64,000 nucleotides of DNA from Zantedeschia hybrid cultivar. Its lineage: Eukaryota > Streptophyta > Magnoliopsida > Alismatales > Araceae. The notes under the pieces were generated by a model. It had not been told where the DNA came from and did not search any database. It saw nothing but the letters and a program-made list of their open reading frames with translations. Location of the stretch: positions 45,112,501-45,176,500 of the forward strand of contig JARZZO010000006.1 of assembly GCA_030544215.1 (NCBI GenBank), written 5' to 3'. Both the position numbers and the translations under genes were made by a program. This document shows positions 22,311 to 32,824 of this stretch, piece by piece; the first letter of the stretch is position 1, and the number at the start of each line of letters is the position of its first letter.

Positions 22311-24350
22311 TAGAGGGACATCAGTGGCCTTGGCAGCTCCCCTCTATCATTGTCGGTGTCGGAGGAGTCCACGTTGGTGGACGAGTGCAATAACGGAGCT
22401 GGTGATGTGAGGCATGGCATGGAGTCAATCATTTCGCGTCGTGAAAGGGAGGAGTGGGGTGTGTGAATTTGTCATCCATTTTATGTCCTATATTAAAAGC
22501 TACATAAATAGGGAGGGCCAAGGCTCTCTACATATTGATACCGACGCCTACCATCCAACCCCTGTCGGTTCAATGCATAGTGGCTGGCATGGTGCTCAAT
22601 GGTTTAAAGCAAACCGTACCAAAGTAAGTCGAATTTTTTCAGTTTGGTTTGGTTCAGTTTCCAAAGGTGGATCAGTTTGGTTTAGTTTGAAAAAAATTCT
22701 CCCTAAATCAGACCAAACTGAACTGTGAATACCCTATTCATTATTGCATGCCAGCGTCAAAGGAGCAACAACCTGCTGAATCGAAGAGATACCAGATGTA
22801 GTTGACCATCAAACCCCCCCCCCCCAAAAAAAAAAAAAAAAGTGGAAACAAAGTCTGAAAGTGGGAGACCAACTAAAATGCCCGAAGTGCAAAGACATTC
22901 CGAGTCCACCTCAGACCCGCATGACTTACCGCAACAGATAAGTCCGGATCTACATACTAGGTCGACTTAACCACAATCAAAAGGGTATCAGAGATATCCG
23001 ACTATAGCTTTTCTCCACCCAAACCACTGCCAAAAACAGCTAGTAGCCTCTCCCAATCAGCAAACTGGCATAACGCACTAGACAACCCCCTCCCATGCAT
23101 TCATTCAACAAGTGCAGCCTTGGGACATGCAACATCCACCAAAGGCTGATTTGAAACGCCATCAAGACCAGCAAAGGAAGGTGAATTGGCCAACGAGAAG
23201 GCCAAATACCCTGTCCCTTGGGCTTCCTTCAACTAAGTCCCAACAAGACAGCTTGGTTGCTCCACAACAGGCCAAGACTTGGAGTTCAACAACTTGTCTG
23301 GACCACATGACTGTTGTGCTCCCGTTTCAGAGTGGAGGCTCTTGCGCTATCATGAACCACCCTCCTCCTCTGGTATCAATAGCTCTCTGTGCAAAGACAA
23401 TACGACCATTCTCCAAAGAGAATTGGGGTTGCTTCACCAAAGAAGACCATCGAACCTCAACAAAACCAGCAAGTCCTTCACAGGCACCCATTATCAGAAG
23501 CAGGGCAGGTCTGGCCAATACCACCCTACTTCATGGCCTAGCCATCTCAAACTAGCATCCTTTCCTAGAAGAAAGGAAGATCCACCAACTCCAAACCCAA
23601 GAAATGAAGAATTCCAGCTCCTACTCTCTTCACCACCTGTCAATCTCCACCACCCTCAATACCATCTTGTCCCTCAATGAGCAGGGCGACCTAAGTCCCC
23701 CCCACCCCAACCTAAACTGCCTTCATGTCTGAGACCTACACCTGGGTTGAAGGCACCAACTCCTCTCCTCACCACTCTCCTCTCCTCCCTCCTATCCATC
23801 CTATACATCCTATACAAAACTCATTTATTAGTTTATCTTTTGAAACCAACTACATTATCAGACTGATGTTGCACGTTGTACAATGGAGCAGCTACTGCTC
23901 ATATGCTTACAATGATCACTGACCAAGAAAAGGATAAGTGTGGTGATCAAACAACCTATTATATTGCCAGGAATGCCTCTGCAGGATAGCAATCTATCTC
24001 TCTACCTATCTATCTATCTAAAGTTTTACTAGCTGCACCACATGGTACTGCTGCATCATTAAGGGCATTTTACTATTTATTGGTGCTCACATTTTTTTAT
24101 TTTTTTTGATATTTTTGCATCATTCAGTCGTAGATCAGCCTGTACATGTGGGGCATGCTGGGGCCAACCTTTAAAAAAAAATGTCACACTGTATGGTGGT
24201 GCAGCAAGTAAAACTCATCTATTTATTGCATGTCTCTGTGTATAGGTACATATCATGCGTGCAATGCAAATTCATGCAGCAAGTAAAACTCATCTATCTA
24301 TTGCATGTGTGTAGGTACATATCATGCGTGCAATGCATATTCGTGCAGGC
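22311..24350. other. Unassigned sequence with low-complexity tracts
   Basis: Open frames of 147 and 133 codons overlap at 23112-23680. Their Pro/Ser-rich composition and overlap in two frames do not support a gene. Near 22620-22725, cagtttggtttggttcagtt and its reverse-complement-like gaccaaactgaactg suggest a small inverted-repeat element. A C13/A16 run lies at about 22816-22843, and a (TCTA)n tract at about 23995-24018. No known domain was found. Confidence 0.35.
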
Positions 24351-24351
24351 G

Positions 24352-25055
24352 TGCACACATGTTAAGGTGGTGGGCATGGCTAATTTTGAAGCATGGAAAC
24401 TCAGGTATATTTTATGTTGCAAATTATGTATGGTTTCCAGAGAATAAAGGAACTGAGCGAATGCACAAGCGTGAAGAAGGATTAATCTAAAAAAAACTAG
24501 GATACAGGGGCCTTCTAATGAATCAAATGGGACATGAAACCTAAAAAAGTCGAACTAAAATATGTCTCAACCAAAAAGTGGTGAAAAAAAGCTCATTTAG
24601 GAAACAAATATGAACATGCAAAAACTCATGCTATTGGATGTCTACAATCAGGAAAAAAAAAGGTCAGATAAGGACTAAAGTCACATTTATACGATTATAA
24701 AGAATTCTACCAACTTTCTGGAATAATTGAACTCAGGCTTATGCAAAAATGTAACCCATTGTTTTTCATACAAGAACCACCAGGCCCCTGTACAACTTGC
24801 ACACTGAAACAGTTTTCTACAGGTTAATATTCACAAAGTGGCGTGAACTGTAAGAAAGCATGTAAAATAAAAATGCATCACACAAAGGGCAATGTCATGT
24901 AATCAATACTTTAGTACTGGTCTCTCTTTTCCATAGTTACTGAAATCTGTAGAAAGTCATTTAGTTTACACCAAAAGCCTCTAAACACCGCATCATATCT
25001 AATTATTAAATAGACAAGTCAAAATTGTGTCAGGTCAAGCTCAAGCATGTTAACC
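24352..25055. repeat. Segmental duplicate X, first copy
   Basis: It matches 30662-31375 in the same orientation. Shared phrases are gcacacatgtt, taattttgaagcatggaaa, ggattaatct, cgcagtgaaag-like runs, aaggactaaagtcacattt and aaattgtgtcag. No coding content. 25056-25589, between X and Y, holds nothing I can name. Confidence 0.75.
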
Positions 25056-25589
25056 TTTTGGAAATCCATGCAAATGTACATGAAATTACACTCTAAAAGA
25101 ATTTTAGAAATGTAAAGGTATAATGCGCACACTTCGTCATCATCTAAAAACCATGACTTGAGTCACTTGAAAGAGTCTTACCTGGTTGCGTACATGGTGC
25201 ACTCTGCATTATATTCATCGCTACGAAGAATTCCTCTGAGAAAGAAAAGAATATGGTAGCAAATAAGTATAAACAAATTGATCTATTATGCCTAAAGGGT
25301 CCATGTCCATTATGTAGCACTGAATTGAAGATAACAAAAGTAACTAAAATTATTCAAACATGATCAAGATGTTAAAAGAGAAAAAAAAAAATCAAAATCT
25401 CCAATTGAATTGTGATACTATAATGACTAAAAGGCGTCTTTTGGTTTCACACCTTCATAACGGTTCTGTGTTGATCATGAAAAAGGATCTATATCCTAAA
25501 GAGTGAAAACTAATCTTCATAAACTTGTTTACTTGTAGTCCTTATTGCCAGCTTCTCCTAGTTTTTGGCTGCAGTGCCACCAGCCAAAT

Positions 25590-26440
25590 ACAAAATTCAG
25601 GGTTTATTCTGTAGTGAACAGCCATTAAGTTCACCAGACCCTGCAGTGGTGGAAGCTTCATGGCACTTGGCTGCCCTTTTTTAGTTAACAAGCATTAAAT
25701 TACAGTTATCAATGCTTCTGATCTTGACAAGCAGGTTAAAGAAACACCTAGTTTAAATTCCACTTATGGTGTAAATTCCATTAGTGGTCAAGCCTAAGAC
25801 AAGAAGATAAGTAAAAGCCAAAATGGAAGATGAGGAAAGAAAAAGCTCCACTTACATACCATGCTTTGGCATTGTAATTCTTGTTCCATGTAAGACGTCT
25901 GCAAGCCGCATGCCTCAATCAGACTGATGACTCTAGTCTGTTGCAATTTTGAATCTATTCAGAATTAGTAGTTAAATAATCAAAAAATTGAATCATGGAA
26001 TTGGGGAGAGGAGTTGTCAGATATGAGGTTAAACAAACAAATTGTTGAAATTAATAGTAAGACATTTTCTACACTTCATAGAGACCGGCAAAATGTTTAT
26101 TGAGAAAACTGGAGCATAAATGACCTCTTGGCAACTTTCTCTCTCTAAAATATTTCGACAAGCAAACATTTTGCAATTTCTAGCCCACTTGCTGTGTGAT
26201 ATCATTATGAAAATTCATGAGAAAACAAAAGAGAAGATGCTAGTACATCAGTATAAACAGGTTGATCTATTTGTGCATATTGGTTCGTGCCAATTATGTA
26301 GCATGAACTAGAGATATCATACGTGAATAAAAATTATTCAAATGTGATCCTCACAAAGAACAAACCAAAGCTCTGATATAATTGTGATACTATCTTTCCC
26401 TGGATTTTTGTCGAACCAGAACTGAATATGCTTTCTGTTG
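25590..26440. repeat. Segmental duplicate Y, first copy
   Basis: It matches 28657-29505 at high identity and in the same orientation. Shared phrases are aaaattcagggtttattctg, ctcatggcacttggct, caggttaaagaaacacctag, cataccatgctttggcattg and agctctgatataattgt. After Y, this copy continues into the MADS-box exons, whereas the second copy jumps to W. Confidence 0.85.
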
Positions 26441-26592
26441 AATCACATCCCTGGAATATTTTTTTTTGAAAGAAGGTACACTGTACGTCCAATTTTATTA
26501 TGAAATAAACAGAGGAAATACAATTAAAGGAAAGAGAAGACCAAGGTACTTCTGCAAAGTAAAGTTTTAATCCTATGACAGTTTTGGTGCTA

Positions 26593-26627
26593 GAATTCCG
26601 ATGCATCTAGAATTCCGATGCATCTAC
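26593..26627. repeat. 17-bp tandem duplication next to MADS exon 3
   Basis: The unit tagaattccgatgcatc occurs twice in a row, immediately downstream (in gene direction) of the exon 3 donor. Confidence 0.85.
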
Positions 26628-27063
26628 CTGATCTCTTTGCGGCACCTGCTGTTGGTGGCCTTGAGGTGATCCAGGTACTTCTTCAATTTCTGTTCACAGG
26701 CACGCCCGAAATAAGAGAACAGTTTAGTGTCAAAGAGAAGAGAGAGAGAAACTTGAGGCAAGGCAGGGGCGCCTACATACGTCATCTGCTCTTTCCAGAT
26801 GTCAACCACAGTAGTTTGCTGATAACGATCAAAGCGCACACACCCACATGCTCTTTCCAGAGAGACTTCACAGGCATGGAGGAAGGGCTGCGGTATTGGT
26901 GGAACTTATTGGTGCTGGAGACCATAAGCAGGCAGACCTGGGGGCCGCAGAGAACAGCGAGCTCATAGGCCTTTTTGAAGAGGCCACCCTTCCTCTTGGA
27001 GAAGGTCACCTGCCAGTTGGTTGAATTCTCTATCATCTTTACCTCTATCTTACCCCTCCCCAT
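26628..27063 (-). pseudogene. AP3/DEF-like MIKC MADS-box gene, exons 1-3 only, broken
   Basis: Exon 1 (27063 down to about 26872) starts MGRGKIEV and encodes the MADS domain: VTFSKRKGGLFKKAYELAVLC and SSTNKFHQY. Exon 2 (about 26840-26777) reads FDRYQQTTVVDIWKEQ, the intervening domain, with a GTAGGC donor. Exon 3 (26689-26628) has an acceptor GAACAG, encodes KLKKYLDHLKATNSRCRKEIR, is exactly 62 nt as usual for MIKC genes, and is followed by GTAGAT. SSTNKFHxYxSP and VDIWKEQ point to the AP3/DEF lineage, which forms B-class heterodimers specifying petals and stamens. Exons 1 and 2 lie about 30 bases apart and out of frame, so intron 1 is effectively gone. Conserved Arg residues are Met, Trp and Lys here, and DA is GP. 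No exons 4-7 are visible within 2 kb. Confidence 0.8.
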
Positions 27064-27467
27064 CTCGCTCTCCCCTCCCTTCACTACTCCCTTCGCCGCC
27101 TCTTCTCCCACCCAACAACTCCACTAGTACTACTCTCGTAGCGCTTCTCCTCTTCCAACAGTAGTTGCTTAGCAAGTGAGAACCAGAACAAATTACACAG
27201 AAGACATATTTGTGCAGAGAGCTCGATACCCTACCGTTCTATATATCAGAGACTGAAGGAGGTTAATATGGGAGGGGTCTTGGGCAACTTACAAGGAAGG
27301 AGAAGAGTTAACTGGAGAAGAAGGGGACACAGGAAGAGCGTGAAGGGAAAAGCAGTGTTTCCTTAAATGGACACAGGAAGACAAAGTAAGAGACGCTTTT
27401 TTTTTTTTGTCCTTGCCTCATTCGGATAACACTTGCACTTCTTTTTACAGCTCAGCACAGGGACTTC
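27064..27467. other. Upstream flank of the MADS remnant
   Basis: On the minus strand the MADS frame stays open 16 codons upstream of MGRGK to a Met at 27111, probably by chance. A TATA-like gatatatag lies at about 27238-27247. No binding sites can be assigned with confidence. Confidence 0.3.
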
Positions 27468-27700
27468 GAAGAGGAAGGAATTTGATTTCACTTTCCGAGA
27501 TTTTGAATGCCTATATGATTTGAATTATTTGATTCTGCAGGGTCTTGTAGTGGAAATGCCTTGCACTGTACAAAATTGTCAAGAGATTCCATAATCTCCA
27601 GAGCAGAATCCTGTAATCCTGCCTACAGTTCCTGTAAATCTCTCTCTCTCTCTCATGCCTTCCACCCAAAACCTCTCTCTCTCTCTCTCTTTCTCTCTCC
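27468..27700. repeat. Segmental duplicate W, first copy
   Basis: It matches 29515-29690: tgcctatatgatttgaattatttgattctg, ggtggaaatgcctt and caagagattccata. It ends in a (TC)n tract and ccacccaaaacc phrases that recur at 29.76-29.97 kb. Confidence 0.8.
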
Positions 27701-27789
27701 CTCTGAGCGTGTTGACAATGTCATTCCCATGCCCTCCACCCAAACCCTACTCTATCTGTCTATCTATCATGTCCCCCACCCAAAACCCT

Positions 27790-28620
27790 ACTCTATCCAA
27801 GGAATTCTGGATCGGGTCGGGACCGGGAATCGGGACCCGGCGATCCCGACCCGATCCGATCTGGATCGGCCGAGTCGGCCGATCCAGACTCAGTCCGGCT
27901 GGTCCGACTCGGCCGGAAAAAAAAAATCAGAAAAAATCAGAAAAAATCAAGAAAAATCAGGAAAAATCAGAAAAAATTACATACATATTATTCAATTGAT
28001 GTACAATAAGAATGAATGCAATTCATGTACATCCATAAAAAATCCTAAACCCAAAACCCTAAAACCCTAAAACCCTAAACCCTAAACCCCTAAACCCCTA
28101 AAACCCTAAACCCTAAACCCTTAAACCTAAAACCCTAAACCTAAAACCCTAAACCCTAAAACCCTAAACCCTAAACCCTAAAACCTTAAAACCCTAAACC
28201 AAAACCCTAAAACCCTAAACCCTAAACCCTAAACCCTAAACCCTTAAACCCTTAAACCCTAAACCCTAAACCCTAAAACCCTAAAACCCTAAAACCCTAA
28301 ACCCTAAACCCTAAACCCTAAACCCTAAACCCTTAAACCCTAAACCCTAAACCCTAAACCCTAAACCCTAAAACCCTAAACCCTAAACCCTAAACCTTAA
28401 GGGGGGGATCGGGACCGGCCCGAACCGGACCAGATCGGGTCCGGACCGGCCGATCTGGCCGGTCCGGCCCCGATTTGGTCCGGTTCGGGCCGATTTCGGC
28501 CGTTTTTTTTTTTCTTTCAAATCGGTGGGGGGGAACAGTGAAATCCCCCCCGAATCGGATCGGAACCCGCCGATTCCAATCCGAATCGGCCTATTCAGAT
28601 CGGAATCGGCCGATTCCGCA
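27790..28620. repeat. GC-rich GATCGG island enclosing a telomeric block
   Basis: 27790-27915 and 28405-28620 are both built of gatcgg / ccgatc words (for example gatccgatctggatcggccg on the left and gaccggccgatctggccggt on the right). They flank an A-rich tract (repeats of aaaaaatcag) and the CCCTAAA block. The island interrupts the ctatctatcatg phrase that leads from W to Y'. It behaves as one inserted unit, but I cannot name an element family or a target duplication. Confidence 0.55.
28040..28400 (+). repeat. Interstitial telomeric repeat block (CCCTAAA)n
   Basis: Roughly 48 units of the plant telomere heptamer, C-rich on the plus strand, mixed with 8-base CCCTAAAA and CCCTTAAA and a few shorter variants. 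Order is head to tail throughout, with no inversion point. Mixed variants indicate an old internal block rather than a chromosome end or assembly artefact. Confidence 0.95.
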
Positions 28621-28656
28621 ATCCATGACTCTATCTGCCTATCTATCATGCCATTT

Positions 28657-29505
28657 TCAAAATTCAGGGTTTATTCTGCAGTGGACAACCATTAGACTCA
28701 CAAGACCCTGCAATGGTGGCAGCCTCATGGCACTTGGCTACCCCTTTTTAGTGAGCAACCATTAAATTACAGTTATCAATGCTTTTGATCTTGACAAGCA
28801 GGTTAAAGAAACACCTAGTTTAAATTCCACTTACGGTGTAAATTCCATTTGTGGTCAAGCCTAAGACTAGAAAATAAGTGAAAGGCAAAATGGAAGATGA
28901 GGAAAGAGAAAGCTCCACTTACATACCATGCTTTGGCATTGTAATTCATGTTCCATGTAAGATGTCTGCAAGCCACACGTCTCAACCAAACCGATGAGTT
29001 TATTTGTTGCAATGTTGAATCATTCAAGAATTAGTAGTTAAATAATCAAAAAAATTGAAACATGGAATGGGGGAGAGGAGTTGTCAGATATGGGGTTAAA
29101 TAAACATATTGTTGAAATTAATAGTAAGTCATTTCCTACACCATAAAGACCAGCAAAAATGTTTATTGGGAAAACCAGAGCATAAATGACCTCTTGGTAT
29201 CTCTCTCTCTAAAATATTTTGAAAAGCAAACATTTTGCAATTTCTAGCCCGCTTGCCATGTGATATCATTATGAAAAATATCATGAGAAAACAAAAGAGA
29301 AGATGCTAGTACATCGGTATAAACAGGTTGATCTATTTGTGCATATTGGGTTTGTGCCAATTATGTAGCACTGAACTGCAAATATCATATGTGAATAAAA
29401 ATTATTCAAAATGTGATCCAAATGTTCACAGACAACAAATCAAAGCTCTGATATAATTGTTATACTATCTACCCCTAGATTTTTGTTGAACCAAAACTGA
29501 ATAGG
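28657..29505. repeat. Segmental duplicate Y', second copy
   Basis: The counterpart of 25590-26440, same orientation. It ends at gttgaaccaaaactgaatagg and passes directly into W', lacking the ~1 kb that contains the MADS exons in the first copy. Confidence 0.85.
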
Positions 29506-29514
29506 ATTTTTGAG

Positions 29515-29689
29515 GAAGGGATTTGAATTTCACTTTACAAGATTTTGCATGCCTATATGATTTGAATTATTTGATTCTGCTGCTGGTCTTGTGGTGGAAA
29601 TGCCTTTGCACTGTACAGAATCTTCAAGAGATTCCATAGTCTCCAAAGCAAAATCCTGTAAATCCAGCCTGCAATTCCTGTAGATCTCT

Positions 29690-29690
<1 letters not shown>
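29515..29690. repeat. Segmental duplicate W', second copy
   Basis: The counterpart of 27468-27650. It runs into a TA microsatellite instead of the TC tract found in the first copy. Confidence 0.8.

Positions 29691-29691
<1 letters not shown>

Positions 29692-29756
<65 letters not shown>
29692..29756. repeat. (TA)n microsatellite
   Basis: About 32 uninterrupted TA dinucleotides between W' and the ccacccaaacccc phrase. Confidence 0.97.
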
Positions 29757-29758
<2 letters not shown>

Positions 29759-29878
29759 ACCCAAACCCCTTTATCTGACTCTCTCTGTGAGTATGTGTGT
29801 GAAAAAAATGACCATCCTGAGAGAGAGAGTGTGTGTGTGTGCATGAAAGTGCCATCCCCAAGACCTCCACCCAAAACC

Positions 29879-29880
<2 letters not shown>

Positions 29881-29922
<42 letters not shown>
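29881..29922. repeat. (TC)n microsatellite
   Basis: About 20 TC dinucleotides, preceded by gagagagagagtgtgtgtgtg at about 29819-29840, a near-complementary GA/GT tract. Confidence 0.95.
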
Positions 29923-29924
<2 letters not shown>

Positions 29925-29956
29925 TATGAAATGGCCATCCCATACTCTATCTATCA

Positions 29957-30554
29957 TGCCCTCCACCAAAAACCCTCCCTCTAATGGGGATGTTTTATTT
30001 AATTCTCTTGTTCTTTTTCTTTGTTAGACTTTGAGAACTTGGGATTAGCCCTCAGGGAGTCTAGGAATTTGGATCAAGCATGGATAAGTGAATTTGACCT
30101 TGGGTCAGCATTAATTATGCCAATCAAGGACTAGCAACCTTTGATTAACTGTCCAGTGATGCCCATTAATAAATAACAAACTAATGCAATGTAAACTTAA
30201 ACGAGTCACAAAGCATTGCAAGAGACTTTAGCATGAGCCAATGGCAATGTAGGAAAAGTGCGCTAGTGATATATTAAAGATGAACAGCACCACAAATTAA
30301 CAATGGTGCTGACAGTGGATACAGTTATTATACATATCATACATATAGATATGTACGATACATGGATCAACAAAAGGTGGAAATGCAATGAGAAGCATAG
30401 CTAATGCCAAATGCAGTCTGTTCATGAATCGTAGTTAAAACATGGAGGAGTTACAGTAGAGAATGACAAGCATACGAGTGCCTACCCCCCCCCATGCCCC
30501 ATGACCTTCCCCCCCATCCCCCCATCTCCCCATGCCCACGCCCTCCACCCAATG

Positions 30555-30557
<3 letters not shown>
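29957..30557. other. Unassigned sequence
   Basis: No coding domain or repeat match was found, apart from the ctatctatcatgccctccacc phrase that recurs around each duplicate in this zone. Confidence 0.35.

Positions 30558-30609
<52 letters not shown>
30558..30609. repeat. (TC)n microsatellite
   Basis: About 25 TC dinucleotides following ccatgccc / ccctccaccc phrases. Open frames across it are Ser-Leu or Arg-Glu artefacts. Confidence 0.95.
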
Positions 30610-30612
<3 letters not shown>

Positions 30613-30661
30613 CGCGTGCATTCATGTGTGTGTGTATATATGTCCATATTCGTGTACGTAT

Positions 30662-31375
30662 GCACACATGTTCAGGTGAGAGCTAAAGGTAATTTTGAAG
30701 CATGGAAATCAGTTATGTTTTAGGTTTCAACTTATGCATCATTTCTAGAGAAGAGTCTAACTGAGTATTGAGTGAATGCACGTAATTAGAAGAATTGTAC
30801 ATAAGGATTAATCTCAAAAAAATGTACAATACAAGGGCCTTCGAATAAATCAACAGGGACATGGAACCTAAAAACCTCAATTAAGATATGTCAATCAATA
30901 AGAAGTAGTGAAAGAAAGTTCATTTAAGAAAAAAAATGTAAACATGCCAAAGCTCATGAGAATTGATGTTTACAGTCGGAAAAAAAATGTCAGACAAGGA
31001 CTAAAGTCACATTTTATATGATCACTAAGAAATCTATCTACTTTGTGTTATAATCAAACTCAGGCTAATGCAAAAACTGAACACATTGTTTTCCATGCAA
31101 CAATGACCAGACCTCCGTGCAAATTGCACATGGAGAAGGTTCTATGCAGGTTAATATCCACAAAGTGGCACAGGCTGCGAGAAAGCATGTAAAATAGAAG
31201 TGCATCAGGCAAACGGGCATGTAATCGATACTTCACTAGTAGTCTCTCTTTTCTATAGTTACTGAAATTCTGCAAAAGGTCATTTACTTTAGATCAGAAG
31301 ACTCTAAAGACTGCATCATATCCAATTATTACATGGAAAAGACAAAATTGTGTCAGATCAAGCGCAAGGTTTGCC
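30662..31375. repeat. Segmental duplicate X', second copy
   Basis: The counterpart of 24352-25055. In the first copy X precedes Y, here X' follows W'. The duplicated unit may therefore be Y-W-X in circular order, with the 24.3-kb X belonging to an earlier unit. Confidence 0.75.
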
Positions 31376-31919
31376 ATGTCAGATCTCGGGTTCATTGGGA
31401 GGAGGGAGGTTTTGGAGAGGGGAGATATTGGCAAAATCTCGGGAGATCAGGATAATGTAAAAGATAAATATACGCAGATGTGACGTGCCTACATGTGTGT
31501 ATATAATGTGTGTGTAATAACAAGATGACCATTTATCAAGGGAAATAGATAAATGAGTATGTTCTCAACCATGAATAGTACAAGTTTATGTCTGCCATAC
31601 CCAAATACATAAAAAGGCCAATACATGTCCGTCGTGTGCCTCACTCTACTTAAACAAACTAATGCTTAAAAAAGAAAGCAGACCAAAAACTGCTGAAAAT
31701 TAGCTGAAACAACTGCTAAAATTTAGCTCAAAAAACTGCCAAAATAAAATTAGCTAAAATGATAAAATTAAATGACCAAAATTACCCCTAAAAAGGAAAC
31801 CAGAACAAACTGTTAGAACATTGTTAAAAACTGATAAAACTGAAAAGAAAAAACACTGATAAAATTAGGTCAAGAAACTGACAAAAAACTGACAAAATTG
31901 AAAAGAAAAACTGATAAAG
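31376..31919. other. A-rich sequence with aaaactg / attagct motifs
   Basis: 31675-31915 is an irregular repeat of aaaactgct, aaattagct and aaaactgataaaa words. No gene. Confidence 0.4.
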
Positions 31920-32220
31920 ATGCCCCAGGAGGCAAGGACGGACCTCGTCGTTGCCGAAGCGCAAGGCCAGGGCGAGGAAGATGCCCCAAGCGTGAACGGT
32001 CACGTCCTCACCACCGCGGAGTCGCCGCCGCTCACCAGCTCGTACTGGGTAGATGCGCTTTGCACCGGCAAAGAGGAAGCAGAGTACGGGCATCTGCCCC
32101 TGGGCGGCGCTGCATCGTGGGGTGGGACCGTGGGAGCGTCTTGTTGGGAGTTGGAACTTGGGAGGGAGGAACCCAAAGGAGAAGTGGAGAGAGAGGTAAC
32201 CCGTTCAGACAAACATTTGC
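31920..32220. other. GC-rich islet, possible captured gene fragment
   Basis: About 300 bases of markedly GC-rich DNA within A-rich surroundings. Both strands are open: plus 31920-32261, minus 32093-31824 and 32212-32000. The minus strand reads VHAWGIFLALALRFGNDEV in one frame and STQYELVSGGDSAVVRT in another. I do not recognise a family. Composition suggests an exon carried here from a GC-rich gene. Confidence 0.35.
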
Positions 32221-32824
32221 CCGTTATAATAAATATATATAAAGAGAGAAGGCGAGCGTGAAAAGCTATTTTAATTTAAATTCCGTCTGTATGGCAATAT
32301 AGCATTAATTTTCTCTTAAAAAAATTGTATACTTTATAATTTTTAAGAAATTACACCAAAGTGTTGAGCTTTTTAATTTTTTTTCTTCAAAACCGTCATT
32401 ACCTTTTAATTAAAAAGCCATATTAACTTAACTGATTTCAACTTTACCGGCCTACCCTTATCACTAGATATATGCAAGGAGGCGGTGCCTATGAGGTTAT
32501 GGTCTTTTTCATCCATTGTATATTTTGACATTAGAATATCTAACTTTTGATTTTTTAACATTTTAATGTGCGAATAAATTTGATTCGTCATGGTAATAGT
32601 TTACATTGTCCGAGGCAAATTTTTAAATTTTATATTGAAAAAATAAAACCATAGTAATATTGGAAGCACTGATTTTTTCTTCTTCTTCATCAAATTCTAT
32701 GTAATTAAAAAAATGGTAATGGGAAAAGATCATCCTTATTTAATTTTTTAGTAAAACTTGTTGCACCGTTAGATGTTATTACGCCACCTCACAGTGCAAC
32801 TTTTTTTTTTTTTGGAAAACCTCG
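32221..32824. other. AT-rich unassigned sequence
   Basis: No gene or clear repeat. A T13 run near 32805 lies close to the probable far end of the gypsy LTR. Confidence 0.3.

Noticed and set aside
23112..23680. Overlapping open frames of 147 and 133 codons, possible gene
   Set aside because: Two overlapping frames of Pro/Ser-rich composition, no domain, no splice logic. Consistent with chance openness in a less AT-rich stretch.
27561..28070. 169-codon frame at 27561-28070
   Set aside because: Spans TC repeats, the GC-rich island and A-rich repeats. No domain, compositional only.
28040..28400. A chromosome end
   Set aside because: The block is internal, contains many variant units and is followed by 35 kb of ordinary sequence.
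29530..29969. 137- and 92-codon frames on the minus strand
   Set aside because: They run through TA, TC and GA/GT microsatellites and encode Ile-Tyr and Arg-Glu runs.
30435..30723. Several Ser-Leu or Arg-Glu rich frames
   Set aside because: They are translations of the (TC)n microsatellite in different frames.
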